Program-made: the position numbers and the translations under genes
In this document: one piece after another, positions 47,111 through 58,681 of the stretch
Layout: each line of letters begins with the position of its first letter
Position numbering within the stretch: position 1 is the stretch's first letter
Notes under the pieces: generated by a model
Seen by the model: the letters and a program-made list of their open reading frames with translations, nothing else
What the model was told of the DNA's origin: nothing
Databases searched by the model: none
NCBI GenBank assembly: GCA_022410635.1
Contig: JAJVDF010000165.1
Span: forward strand, 136,082-200,081
Direction: 5' to 3'
Length of the DNA stretch: 64,000 bases
Source: Tretioscincus oriximinensis
Taxonomy: Eukaryota > Chordata > Lepidosauria > Squamata > Gymnophthalmidae

Positions 47111-48121
47111 TCTCCTCTCTGTATTGCATCAATGGCAAAAACTGACAAAAAAGCCATTCACACATGTGGCCAAAGGACACATCCTGGTAAGAATCAGGTA
47201 AGAAAACAACATGTGGAGGAGGCCATAATAGTTTCAGAAGGCACAGGAAGTTGTGAGGATGGTGACCAATCCATTTTCTGTGCATTTAGAGTTACCAAAT
47301 AAGAGCAAGTCATCCATATTCTGGCACTAAAGCTGCATTCGCTGAAATCACCTTCTTTTTTTTACAACTGGTAAAAGTGTAGGATTGCTGTCCTACTTTT
47401 ATCTGATAATCCTACATGCATTTAAAAAGAGGGTTATGCTATACAGAACCTTGGAAGAAAAGATCTTCTAGCAAGTCTGTGCAGTGATGGTAGAAGCAAG
47501 GTAGCATTTTCAGAGCGCATTTTCCCATTCTACTGGGCAAGTGTTGTTAACAGCACTTTGCTTCCTCCTGTGTGGCCTGTTTGCTCGAAAGTTGAAGAAA
47601 TGAGCAATTCCCACGACCTTCAAACATGTCAGTGGAGTTATATTGGTGCTGTCTGCATCCTGCCTTTTGCTCTCTCTCAATGGAGAAAGTTTTGTCCCCC
47701 TTTAAAACTTTTTCCTCTCCTCGCTCCACTAGAATTCTGCCGCCCTATGCAGATACAGGACATGTGGGCTGGGCTGCAACATCCATCATCGGAAAGTAAA
47801 ATCCTTTTCCTCAGCAACAAGGGGAATGCACCATAGGAATTATGCGAGTGATGAAGCAGAAACAATGACATACATACACCCCTTCAATGCAGTCTCTTTC
47901 TGTAGCTGACAATAAATCTATCAAACTGTATAAAATAGTTTTTGTGGGATGAAGCTAGCTCTTTCAACATTTTCTATCATCAACCAAGGATAAAAGGAGG
48001 CAAAGATACTAAAACTGTTTTTGCAGCTACTACACTAGTTCCATTACAATTACCAAGAACTACGAAGGAGGTGTAAGAATGCTGACCTGAGCATATACAG
48101 AAAATACAGGACAATCTCTAA

Positions 48122-48300
48122 GGCCCTGCCCCCACTGAGCCTTATTCTGGGTTATATCTTGGTACAGAGCTTGGTCATCCACATGCAGTATAGGCTGTGG
48201 CAGGCCTCATTCGTGGCCTGCCATAGCCTACACTAGCATGTAGATGGCACATTCCTATTCTGAGATATAGCCAAGAAGAAGGCTCATTGGGGACGAGGCC
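48122..48300. mobile_element. PIF/Harbinger-like palindromic MITE with TAA duplication
   Basis: A 179-bp element, from GGCCCTGCCCCCACTGAGCC to GGCTCATTGGGGACGAGGCC, with the two halves reverse complementary to the centre (GGCAGGCC..GGCCTGCC). It is flanked by TAA (48,119-48,121 and 48,301-48,303), the 3-bp target preference of PIF/Harbinger. It has no coding capacity. Confidence 0.8.
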
Positions 48301-48359
48301 TAAGAAAAGGAAACACATCAGAAGTATAGTTCGCTATAAGGTCACAAGTCAGAAATGAA

Positions 48360-48812
48360 GCTCACTATGTCTGACACAAGTCAGATATTTGGAACAGCAG
48401 TACACAAAAAANATTTTGCAAAATACTTCAGTCTCCCAGAATATTCCATTTTGGACCTCAGAACAGCAGTCCTTAATACAAAGAAACTACCAAGGAAGAT
48501 TCAAAAGAAAAGCCCTAGAACTGGACTACATCCATAAATTCCAGACCATCAACAAGGGATTGAATAGAGACAATGATTTTCTGGCACACTTCAGATATTA
48601 TAACCCCAACTGGCACTTCAGCCTCTGGAGGGCACTCTTGTTCGGACTATGCTTCACTTTATTGCAAGTACATTTTTACCTAGTTGCACTTCTTTTCCCC
48701 AGGCATTTCCTTTCACTTAAGACGATTAACTACTGCATTTTAGCTTTACTTGACTTACTAATCACCCACATTTACATTTCTGTTGTTACTTGTAGCACCC
48801 AGTATACTGTAT
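48360..48812 (+). pseudogene. Penelope-like endonuclease C-terminal remnant
   Basis: Across two frames it gives SLPEYSILDLRTAVL and YQGRFKRKALELDYIHKFQT, then INKGLNRDNDFLAHF. This parallels the C-terminus of the copy at 55,123-55,677 (LPGHSLPDLRTAVP, YYKGRFEREAAELEYIHKFQ, AINKGLNRDGFLANY). One frameshift and one unresolved base are present. It lacks the catalytic GIY-YIG segment and the hammerhead-like terminus. Confidence 0.75.
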
Positions 48813-48820
48813 AGTATATT

Positions 48821-49176
48821 TAGGGTTGCCATATTCTAACAGCCCAAAACCGGAACAGGGGCATGCACGAACACACATGTGCACACACACACACACCCTG
48901 GTGAGACAGGCAAAACACAAAAGCTCTGATACTCAAGTGTCTTTCCTCTGCACTCAGCAAAGGAGATGAGGAGGTGCACTCTGCCTTATAGCAGGTGTGA
49001 AGCCCTGCCTCCTGCAGAGGAGCAGCTACGACATGCTCCAAGGGTGTTTCCAAGACCGAGGAAGCGTTCCTCTTGCTGCCAGCCCCATNGGCTTTGCCTT
49101 AAAATCCCGGATGGGACAATATTCTAGTCCCCAAATCCGGGAAAATCCTGACTTTCTGGGACATACGGCAGCCCTA
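48821..49176 (+). mobile_element. hAT-like MITE, family A, short form
   Basis: 356 bp, from TAGGGTTGCCATATTCTAAC to GGGACATACGGCAGCCCTA. The flanks AGTATATT and AGTATGTT match at 7 of 8, a hAT-type TSD. The CACACACA stretch replaces part of the GC-rich core seen in the other copies. Confidence 0.85.
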
Positions 49177-50327
49177 AGTATGTTGAAAATAGAACTATTA
49201 TTATATTGGATTTCAAAAAAGAATTATAGTAAAGCAGGAAAAGTGTTATTTTTTAAAAAAAATCTGAATGAACTGAAAGCTGAATAAATTGACAAGTATC
49301 TTCCAAACAAATGCTAGGTCTTTTGAAGAATTATGTTTTGCTATTAAAGTTTTCAGAATTATTTCCCATTTCTTCATTAGAGTCATATTTTCTTAGTAGA
49401 TTATAAATTTAGGTTGATGGATACATCTTTAAAATTGATGCATTATTATAAATCTTGCTTTTTGGTTTAGGACAGGAAATCCGTGTTTAATTACTAATTT
49501 TTTTTCTTTTCTTGAAGTAATCCTCCCTTCTTTCCATGTTATAGGTAAAATCATTATAAGAAGAAGATATATGAGAGTTAGATTATGGGAAGAGATTCTT
49601 ATGATCTTATTAGGTATTAATGGAAGTCGGGACGATGGGTGTTTGTAAATGAAGTTTTTGTTATTTGCTGATCTAATCAGATTTACAATCTGCCCTTCAC
49701 CATATGGTCCCTGAACAGATATATAAAGCTAGAAAAACAAGATGCCTGACAAGATAGAACTGGTAAATCTATCTATGTCATTGTGGCAACACCTCCAGGA
49801 GCATAAGGGCACTTGCTACATTCTTGGCAATGATAAACATGTGTAATTTGTGTATTGGACTACAAATAATCTGGGTTCTTATTAAATTATGTCAAGCAAA
49901 TTTCTCCTCCATTCCAAGTCTTGCAAGTTCTTTTTAAACTAAGGTTGCCACCAAAACAAAAATACAAATCAGGAGTTTTACAGCTTTAATAGGTGTAAAT
50001 TGTTGTTGTTTTTAAACCAGATGCCACAGGCATTATAGAATGCATCTGGCAAACATTCCTTTTTCCTACACCCATTAAAGCTTCAAACCTCTTATTCTGT
50101 TCTTTATGATAACCCCAATTCATTTATTTATTTTAAAAATCTAACACACACAAAAGTGAAAGTCAATTTATGCTGGTTACATGGATGTCTTTGTCTAAAT
50201 TTATCCAGTGCAGATGAAGCATGTGAGAAGGTCATAGTCTTCTTTCTCACAAAGAGTACAGAAGACAGAATAAAGAATAAGAGCAAAAAGAGCTCTAGAT
50301 GAATTGGGTCCAACAAAAGGGTTTTTT

Positions 50328-50382
50328 TCTTTCTCTTTCTCTCTCTCTCTCTCTCTCTCCCCTCCCCTCCCCCCCCCCCCGG
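50328..50382 (+). repeat. Pyrimidine tract (TTTCT)n(CT)n(C)n
   Basis: A T-rich lead, about 10 CT units, CCCCTCC repeats and a run of C. A polypyrimidine/polypurine stretch of about 55 bp. Confidence 0.85.
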
Positions 50383-50822
50383 CCTCTCCCTACACAATGT
50401 ATATTTGATCTTTGGAATTCACTAATGTTAAGATGTGGTGTTGGCAATCAGTATGGATGATTTTAAAACAATATTAGACCAATTCAAGAAAGGCAGTAGC
50501 TAATAATGACTATTAGTTTGGCTGGCAGAAGAAGGTGATAGAACTCTAGGTCAACTATTGAGAGACAACAGGAAAACTGTTGTTGTTGCTTTTAAAAAAT
50601 GCTTCTTGAGAAAGATACATCAGCGCACAATACATAGCCACATATGTAATTCCTTGAATCAAATTAATCACTTTTTAAAAATACTGTCTTCTACAAACAT
50701 TATTTTAGACGTAAAGAGACAACGTTTACAATGTGGAGCATGCCTTTAAAACTCAGGGCCCCAAATGTTAGCAAAACTGAATTATAATTACTTCATTTCT
50801 CAAGTCAAAAGGTTTGGCACAC

Positions 50823-50976
50823 CTGATACTTCTTGCAATAAATACATGTCATGAACTCTTTCAAGAGGAGAAAGTTAATTATACTTTGAATTCCAGAGAT
50901 CTGCGCAAATAGTTTCACGGCTTTCATCTGATCTTTATTTGACAGGAAAGCAATAATAATACTTTCTCCTAAGAAC
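50823..50976 (-). CDS. Exon-like ORF A, unidentified protein
   Basis: A 154-nt minus-strand segment bounded by a good acceptor (TTTCTTTTCTTTCAG) and a good donor (TATCAG|GTGTGCC). It reads 1 nt plus 51 codons: FLGESIIIAFLSNKDQMKAV, KLFAQISGIQSIINFLLLKE, FMTCIYCKKYQ. The exit phase is 0, matching the entry phase of both ORF B and ORF C. It is hydrophobic and helical-looking. I do not recognise it and it is not DISC1 as I know it. It may be an alternative DISC1 exon, a nested gene or a pseudogene. Confidence 0.4.
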
Positions 50977-51595
50977 CTGAAAGAAAAGAAAGGCCATATG
51001 ACAAGGCAATGAAGTCTTTCTATCTTTTTGCTAAGCTTTGCTAAGCACTTTTGATGATTTCTTAAGATAGACAACTCTCCAAAATTCCTTTAGCTCCCAG
51101 ACTACACTTAAGGGCCCCAGAAAGAACACTTCTTAGTAATTCAGTCTTGTATAACAGCACATGGGTAAAGGAGAAATGGTCATTCAAATGGTTTAAGATT
51201 TTCTAAGCAAGTATCATCATTTTTAACTGTGTTTGGTAGATTTTTGGAAACATGTGCAACTTTTTCTGCTTAATTTTGCATTAGCTCTGGTATTCAAATC
51301 CTTTACATAGGCATCTTCACATAAAACAGGTTATAGAAATATACTTTAAAGATTACAAAACATCTCTAGGCCAAGTTACCATGACCAGGGCGGGGCATAA
51401 TTTGTTGTGCAAGAAAGTAGGAATTTGGGGCCACACCTGGACCTTTTAGCAGTATCCATCAATGTTTCAGTCCACAACCAGCCCAATACTGCCACCAGTC
51501 AATAGTCAACACCCTGAAACAAATTTGATTCAGACAAAATAGATGAATGTTATCAATATATTGAAGTCAACTCATTCCATTACTAATAAATGCTC

Positions 51596-51675
51596 TCAGT
51601 GGGTTTATATGAGACCTTCGGGTATAGGNTAAGGGTATAAGTACAAAAATAAATACATAAATAAATAAATTTAAG
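51596..51675 (+). mobile_element. LINE 3' tail remnant
   Basis: GAGACCTTCGGGTATAGG..AAGGGTATAAGTACAAAAATAAATACATAAATAAATAAAT is the common reptilian LINE 3' terminus. Confidence 0.6.
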
Positions 51676-51779
51676 AACATAAAGAATAAAATTAGTCTCC
51701 CAAGTGAGATCCCAAGCTAACTGTGCCTATAATAGTTTCTGAAATCCTCTTGTAAATGGAAAATAAATACACTGTAATT

Positions 51780-52160
51780 TAGTGTCACAATCTCTGATAC
51801 CTGACCACATTTGGAATATTATGTACCATTCTGGGCACCACATCTCAAAAAGGATATTGTGGAACTAAAGGAGGTGCAGAAAGGAGCAACAAGAATGATA
51901 ATGTCTGGGCCTCTTCAGCCTTGAAAGATAGCATTTGAGAGGCAATCTAATTGAAGTGTATAAAATCATGCACGGGATAGATAAGGTGAATAGAGAAAGA
52001 TTTTGTCTATCACACAACATTACGACCAAGGAAATTTCTTGAGACTGATGGGCAGAAGGATGAGGACAAAGGAAAGTATTTTTTCACCCAGAAGAGAGAG
52101 TGGTAGCCAATAGTCTGAACAGCTTTAAGAGAGGATTAGACAAGTCACTTTCCCCCTCCA
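51780..52160 (+). mobile_element. CR1/L3-type LINE C-terminal fragment
   Basis: The peptide LEYYVPFWAPHLKKDIVELK, EVQKGATRMI, then later frames with SNLIEVYKIMHG and KGKYFFTQKR. It is frameshifted and lacks its 3' terminus. Confidence 0.75.
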
Positions 52161-52429
52161 TGTGGACATAGTCTAAATGTATCTCAAGGAAATAACACAC
52201 ATTAATCTTTTTAAAATGATTTGGAATATGGTCTATGTGACATAATTAGAATGGAACAAAATTATTCTTGGTGTATCCTTCCGCCAAAGTAACTTGATAG
52301 ACTCTGTCACATGTCCTTATTTTCTTTTTTCCATATTTTTAGAAGTTTGCTATCCTTAACCTTGGCAGTAGAAGCCCAAAACATTTGTTAACGACCTTTC
52401 ATAGACTTAAGCCTACTTCACCAAGTGCA

Positions 52430-52520
52430 TGGAGTGAAATCTTTTCATGCACCTGATAAAGAAAGCCAAGTCTACGAAAGCCAAACTTTCTGTGCTTTTC
52501 TTTTTGCTGGTCTCCAAGAC
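52430..52520 (+). mobile_element. Penelope-like element 3' fragment
   Basis: CATGCACCTGATAAAGAAAGCCAAGTCTACGAAAGCC followed by TTTTTGCTGGTCTCCAAGAC shows the family layout with a decayed hammerhead-like core. Confidence 0.5.
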
Positions 52521-52734
52521 TTCATTATTTAACCTTAAGTTCTCAACAATTTCCTATATTTTCAGTTACTTTATTCCTTCAAAATATCAAGGAAAGTTAA
52601 TTTATGGCTTATATTTATAAACTGATGTGAACCTTATGTAGTGACTTAAAAGCTCAAAATGTAGCCACTTTGAGGCCATATCAAGAATTTACAGTATGTA
52701 CCTTTTGTTTGGTGTCATTATTTTTTTCTAATTT

Positions 52735-53045
52735 ACACCTGGGCAGTCTAAAGCAGAAGAAGGCAAAATCTTTCACTCCCTGAAATTGGTATTGCCTGCT
52801 GCTCCATCCTGGAGACTGTACCAAGAGAACCACCCTAGAAGCTGTTTTAACCTTTGGCTTCTGTGAACTTGTCTAATACTGTCTTAAAGCTAATCACTAT
52901 TGCTTCTGGACGTAAATTCCACAGACCAATGACCCTCTGTGTGAAAAAAAATGCTTTCCCATGTTTGTCCTACCTCTTCTGCCCATCAGTTTCAAGGAAT
53001 GCCTCCTAGCACTGTGGATTGTACTTTTTCACTCTATTCCTTTTC
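52735..53045 (-). mobile_element. CR1/L3-type LINE 3' fragment
   Basis: On the plus strand: CACCTGGGCAGTCTAAAGCAGAAG, TGCTGCTCCATCCTGGAGAC, ACGTAAATTCCACAGACCAATGACCC, and GTTTCAAGGAATGCC. These are the antisense of the 3' UTR and C-terminal codons seen at 23,965-24,535. Confidence 0.75.
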
Positions 53046-54884
53046 CTAGTTTTTCCTCTCTTAATGAGAGATGGATTTAATAATTAGTGTATTCTACAAA
53101 GTTATAATAAAGTCAATGTGTACAGAGAGCAACTCAAAGGGGTAAGAGGATGCACTTTTTCAAAATAAGTTTTTATGATAGGTATAGAAGAGGCGTTTGA
53201 TGCATTTCAACAGATTCCTCTGTTCTCTGCTGGTTGCAGAAACAGCTCATGAGTCAAAGTCAACAAAAAAAGATGAGAATCGGAGTGACCTTGGTTTACT
53301 ATAAGGTCCAATATAATACATTACATAGGATCAATTACTGACATTTGCAGAGCTCTGATACAGAAAAATCAATGCAGTGGATTTCAAAATATATGAAAGA
53401 ATAACAGTACAACACAAACTAATATGACACCTTTTTTCATTACTAGCAAACAAAATGAAGAGCCACATAAATGGCAATAAATGGAAATATAATTCAGAAA
53501 TTTGTTCCAAATATGCTTTGAAACAAATTGCAGTACAAGAAAATTGTATTGATTCCTAGAGAAAATCATACTTCATCTAAAACATACCGTATTTTACGTT
53601 ATCACTTCACAGATTACAGGCAAGCACAAAACGATTTGCTGAGGTTCTCAGTTACACACAGATACTGCACAGCTTTCTTCAGTTCACAAAATAAGTGACA
53701 GGCACAGATAAAAACAGATACGAAAAATATTGACCTTTTTTGTGCCTAAATATCCTGTGAATTGTATTTATATTGAAAAGACAAGGTTTCCATGACAAGC
53801 TAAGGGAGAATTTCATACTGTTTTGATATATTTCATACAAAGAGACAGGAAATGATAGCACTGTTTATGTTCAGTGATAATACTGTGATACAACTTACTA
53901 AACAAAAAGAAAACAAATGCATTAGTACACCTATTATATTTTACAGATACTAAGCTGCAGTTACAGAGGGGTTTTTTTAACAAGAAATTTGTGAAGACCA
54001 CAGAATGCAAATGAAAGCAGTAGAGGTTGAGTCTGTCCTTTGATGAAAAGAGGCAATTTGGGAAGATGCCACCATTGGAGAGATGTCCTTATGGACTCAA
54101 CAGGAAGTTTGATATCTCCATTGTCATTGTGGAGGTCAGTTTTCAGGCCAGAACTCATGCAAATGCAACACATTGTGCAGCAGCAAGAACTGGCAACTTT
54201 TCAAACTTGTTTTTTCCAGACTGAACAGCATGTAATTTAGAGGAAGACTGAAATCACCCCATTGTTGTCTTACCAACCTTCAGCACAAGGTGTTGTGAAG
54301 ATGGATGACTTCTCTACAGAAACCATAGGGGAGCCACTGACTTTTCATGCTTTTTTTTCTCTTATGAAGATCATAATTTAATAATGACATATATTAACAC
54401 CTGAAACAAAAGTGACTTTCAAAATTGTGTGGCCTAGCTTTGGGGAGGGTAGGGGAGGCCCTCAAGATGCCAGAATTTGAACTGATTCACAATAGCATTT
54501 GATGCCCTTGTCACAGTTGCAAGCTATGTTGTATAATTCCAACTCTGGCCAGTCAAAAGAGTTTGGTGAAACAAACACTTGATGTTTCTATAGGTGGCAA
54601 GTTAGAATGCAGGCCTGATAAAACACCAGGCCAAAAAACAAGGCTACCATTAGGGGCATGCTATTGCTTTCCTAATGAAATTCACAAAGGGATTTTCAAA
54701 AAAGGAAGAGTATTTTGTTCCTTTAAAAAAGGAAGAGGAGTTATAAATTGGGTTAATTTTACCCCTGATTTGCATTTATCTGATTTAATCCAGTTTAGTA
54801 GGACTAGATCTGCTTGATTTGCACAAATACAGTAATCCATTTTAGAGCCTGGAATGAACCTTTGGCAAATAAAACCTAAGGCTG

Positions 54885-55118
54885 CTTCCCCACTATAAGT
54901 TTTAAATCACTTTAATTCACAAATATGTCCCCATTTAACTTCAATCTTCTTTGCAGTTCCTTCTCTGTCCTTGACACCTCCTGGCAATTCTCGTCACATC
55001 ACACACCCCCAAAATCATGGCTGTGCTTGCCTGGCTACAAGCCCCAGCATTCTTTGCAAGCCTACAGACAATTCCCAGTCATTCACTGCTAGGCAAGAGA
55101 CAATGAGCTTTTTTTTTA
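54885..55118. other. Possible DNA-transposon fragment
   Basis: GCTGCTTCCCCACTATAAGTTTTAAATCACTTTAATTC has the look of a Harbinger/hAT-type MITE terminus (TTTAAATCACTTTAA). It precedes the Penelope-derived block. No opposite terminus was identified. Confidence 0.3.
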
Positions 55119-55122
55119 CAAT

Positions 55123-55677
55123 TTGCATACTGAAGCTCTTTCAAGAGCATTTGGTGGTAAACCTTTGCTGGCTTACNAACAACCACCCAACCTCAAACAA
55201 GTACTCACACAAAGAACAAAGGACACAGAGGGAGAAATGGGAACTAGACCCTGCCACAAACCCAGATGTCGACTCTGTGCACACATCCACCCTGGCAATG
55301 TCATCATGGGACCTGATAANACCACCCACAACATTAGAGGGACTTTTACATGCTCATCTTCTAATGTGGTGTATTCCATTTTCTGCCAACAATGCCCCTC
55401 TACACTCTACATTGGGCAAACAGGACAATCCCTTCGCCAGAGAATAAATGGACACAAATCAGATAGTCGAAATGGAAACACACAGAAACCAGTTGCTGAA
55501 CATTTCAACCTTCCAGGACATTCTCTCCCAGACCTCAGGACTGCAGTCCCTGAACAAAGATACTACAAAGGAAGATTTGAAAGAGAAGCAGCAGAACTTG
55601 AATACATTCATAAGTTCCAAGCCATCAACAAAGGACTTAACAGAGATGGTTTCCTGGCCAACTATACATTTTTATGA
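55123..55677 (+). pseudogene. GIY-YIG endonuclease domain of a Penelope-like element
   Basis: 184 codons with no stop. Order: a Cys/His linker (PCHKPRCRLCAHI), the GIY-equivalent VVYSIFCQQC, LYIGQTGQSLRQRINGH with the YIG and the conserved Arg, the AEHFN segment, then LPDLRTAVPEQRYYKGRFE and EYIHKFQAINKGLNR. This is the endonuclease that distinguishes Penelope-like retroelements and nicks the target. Two unresolved bases fall inside (55,177 and 55,320). It is only a domain, without RT, and is not expected to function alone. Confidence 0.85.
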
Positions 55678-55880
55678 AACCTGTTAAGTATTTGATTGAT
55701 TCTCTACCAGACATTGCCTCTTGTTGCCCCAGGGACTTTTTCACATGAGAGGATTAGTTTCTGCTATTTACCTGTTTTTCTAACCTGCAATTCATCACCT
55801 TATTACAGTTGCATATGCTTTGTCTTCTCCCATACACAGTTTTCTATAAATACCTGACCCTGACATTAGTCCCTCAGCAT

Positions 55881-55916
55881 CTGAAGAAGTAGACGTGTCT
55901 ACGAAAGCTTATGCCA
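55881..55916 (+). ncRNA. Hammerhead-ribozyme-like core (Penelope-associated)
   Basis: CTGAAGA (55,881-55,887), GTAGAC-GT-GTCTAC (55,889-55,902), GAAA (55,903-55,906) and GC-TTAT-GC, identical to the copy at 35,005-35,040. It sits 3' of the endonuclease ORF, where Penelope-like elements carry hammerhead motifs. As in the other copy, the base after helix III is C and helix I is not evident. Confidence 0.55.
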
Positions 55917-56647
55917 ACCACTTTTTTCAAGTTATTCTCAAAGTGCTGCTAGCTCCTTTGCTGGACTTTCTACTAGACTAACACGGCTATTTCTCTGAAA
56001 TTGAGAACAAATGCAAGGCAGCAATCAGAAATGCTAAGAAGGATTAGAGCTTTACACTAGAGGACTAAGGAAAGGACCCCTAAATTGACCTTTCTCTTTA
56101 AGCTGCAGGCAATCCTTCTGGAAACAAGCAACAAAACACAGAAGAGGTCCAGTAGTAGCAGGAGTGGTTGTCACTTCAGGCAAGCNTCTTCAGAAGAAAC
56201 CTCTCTCATCTGCTGCTTGTCCAATTGCTGGATGTAGCTGCACTACCCTTGAGCGAGCAAGCTTGAGTAAGGAGTTGTTGCAACTGGGCTAATGGTAGCT
56301 GCGTTACTTCCAAATAAAATGGACAAAAGGTAGGCATGAAAAGGTAGGCATTCATCCTTGGGGACCCAGACTCTCTTCTAGAAAAGCCTACTAGGAGAAA
56401 GTATTTTAGAAGTGTTCCTTGTGAGGGACTATATGAGTCTCAGTTAACGGCCACTTCTTTTAAAAGTTTGTGTCTGGCTTTTGTTCAGCTTTTTGATACT
56501 CTCTTCCTACTTTCCAATTTTTTGATCTGATAACCTCAGTATTATTGATGATATCAGATGGATAAATTAAAATGGGTTCACTCACATGATTGCAGTATGC
56601 AGTGTCTCATACGTAAAAACAGTTTCCTTCAGTGCAGACCCTGCACT

Positions 56648-56863
56648 GTATTCACCTAATGGCCTGCAACGTAGTGATTGTGACAGTTGCCCTGTTTGCC
56701 TTCCTCTTCTTGTGGTCCTGAGATGTTGCCAATTACTAGTCGAATCCATGGGCACCTTCTTAAGCACTTCTGTACAGAAATGTTTTGCCATTTGCCTGTT
56801 TCTGGGGAGAGGCTGGGGATCAAATAGGCAACCCTATACTTCCCAGGCAGTTTACTCTGCTAT
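56648..56863 (+). repeat. Left arm of a 216-bp near-perfect inverted repeat
   Basis: By direct reading this is the reverse complement of 58,294-58,509 with one mismatch (GTTGCC versus GTGGCC). It contains TTTGCCATTTGCCTG and AGTCGAATCCATGGG, which are SINE/tRNA-like in flavour. The spacer is 1,430 bp. Confidence 0.9.
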
Positions 56864-58293
56864 CATTACCGGCTCTTCTGATGATCTATATGAAAGCCAT
56901 TCAAACTGTGTTAGAGTGAAAATGTTATTCTAGCGTTATTTCACATCAGTTGGCATACAGAAAACATTGTTGTTTTGAGGATCCTGGGTGCGTTCTTTTC
57001 TTTTCTTCATCAAGACTGCCACAGGCAGTGATGTTCTCATAGCAGAGCAGCTTTCTCTGCAAGCAACGGCAGTACCAATATTTAGATTCTTGGGTCTGCT
57101 TATTGTTCCTCAAAGGAAAATTATCTATTTATAACATTTGGATCCTGCCCTTCAGGTCACAACACATGCTAAAAGCAAGCAATAAAACATATTTAATAAT
57201 GTAGTCTATTTTCAGGATTCAGTAGTTATAATTATGAACTAATGGTTTACAGATTCACCTCACAATAAATGACCCTGTAAGAAGCCACTTCCATTCTGAA
57301 AACCAAACAAATCACACAGAGGGAAGGAAATGTGTTTCACCTTTGGCCTGCCAGAATTTGCCTACAGCTCCAGCCTGAAGCAAAAGGTCCTTTTTGATGT
57401 TTTACTTCTTTGTATTTTTTTCTCTTTTCTTTAGCTGCAATAACAAGGACAAAATAGAAAAAGACTCTCCTAGCTTGGGTTAAGACCAAGGTCATTTGTA
57501 GTTCTGAATCCAAACCAAACCAAATCAGCCCAATTGTTGACTCCTAAGAGTTCGCAAACATGCAAAATGATGAATTAACTCACAATCTCTATTTCTATTC
57601 CCTGCGGTAGCCTCTGCAATATCAAGCAGTATAATGTTGTGATTTTAAATTGTTCAGTCGTTCCCCTGAAATTGTGTGAATTCCACACATGGAACTGCAA
57701 ACGAGGAGCATATGAATAAGTCACAGAAAATTAAAGCTTAACACTCTATATTACAGTTTGATTTATTATAGTTAAGATGACGCTGTTGCAGCAAGGTGGG
57801 TATTAAAGCAGCTTAACACCCAAACATACTGTAATTTGAAACAAAAGATTATCATTGTAAAAACAGGCCGACAAAGGACAAAGGCAAATGTAACTATGAA
57901 GGTTTATCTTTTATTTCTCTTTCCTATCCTACAGCTACATTTCACAATAATCAGGCTTAGCTATATGATCTTAATAAATGAGTTAATACTTTGAAGGGTT
58001 TTTTCACACACCTACTCCGGAAGTAATTTTTACTTCTATCTACAACAGTGTTGCAACAGTGACCCCTAGTGTATAATAACAGGACATAATATATTTTTCT
58101 GATGCGATCCAAAAACCTGTTTGTTGTTACTTTAATTACAGAGTCATTNCTGCCTTCCAGCAAGGTCACTGAAGAGTCACTCTTTCAAGTAATGATGAGA
58201 TTAAACTCCCTCAGTTGGAAACCCGCTTAAAGTACAAAAATGCTCAGTGCATTAGCTCTGGAGCAAATAGGTAAACTGCCTATTTGCCTATTA

Positions 58294-58509
58294 ATAGCAG
58301 AGTAAACTGCCTGGGAAGTATAGGGTTGCCTATTTGATCCCCAGCCTCTCCCCAGAAACAGGCAAATGGCAAAACATTTCTGTACAGAAGTGCTTAAGAA
58401 GGTGCCCATGGATTCGACTAGTAATTGGCCACATCTCAGGACCACAAGAAGAGGAAGGCAAACAGGGCAACTGTCACAATCACTACGTTGCAGGCCATTA
58501 GGTGAATAC
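58294..58509 (-). repeat. Right arm of the 216-bp inverted repeat
   Basis: Partner of 56,648-56,863. A further short repetition of CTGCCTATTTGCCTA lies just outside at 58,277-58,291. Confidence 0.9.
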
Positions 58510-58581
58510 TTGTTCCATGTTGTCCATTAGGACAATATGGACCATCCCACAGATATCCACAGCATCCCTCTCACCAATAAT

Positions 58582-58681
58582 CCAGTCAAATCCTCAACAC
58601 TAATGAAAATATTTTTGGTCATAAAGCATGTGTCTCCAAATCTGGGGACATACTGGATACTTNTGGATATTGTTTTTATAT
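58582..58681 (+). repeat. Dispersed repeat Y, copy 1
   Basis: About 100 bp starting TCAAATCCTCAACACTAATG and running through TTTTTGGTCATAAAGCA and GACATACTGGATACTT. It is in the same orientation as copy 2 at 60,318-60,418. Confidence 0.8.

Larger units (their letters stand above)
55120..56000 (+). mobile_element. Penelope-like element, 5' truncated
   Basis: It carries the endonuclease part of the Penelope-like ORF, about 180 bp of 3' non-coding sequence, a hammerhead-like core, and the family terminus TGGACTTTCTACTAGACTAACACGGCTATTTCTCTGAAA. The reverse transcriptase half is absent, as expected for 5' truncation. Confidence 0.82.

Noticed and set aside
53961..54173. A minus-strand frame with protein-like composition
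   Set aside because: No splice signals, and frames on both strands are equally open, so I could not support an exon.
54971..55447. A 158-codon plus-strand frame overlapping the Penelope copy
   Set aside because: It is a shadow; the adjacent frame carries the GIY-YIG endonuclease motifs.
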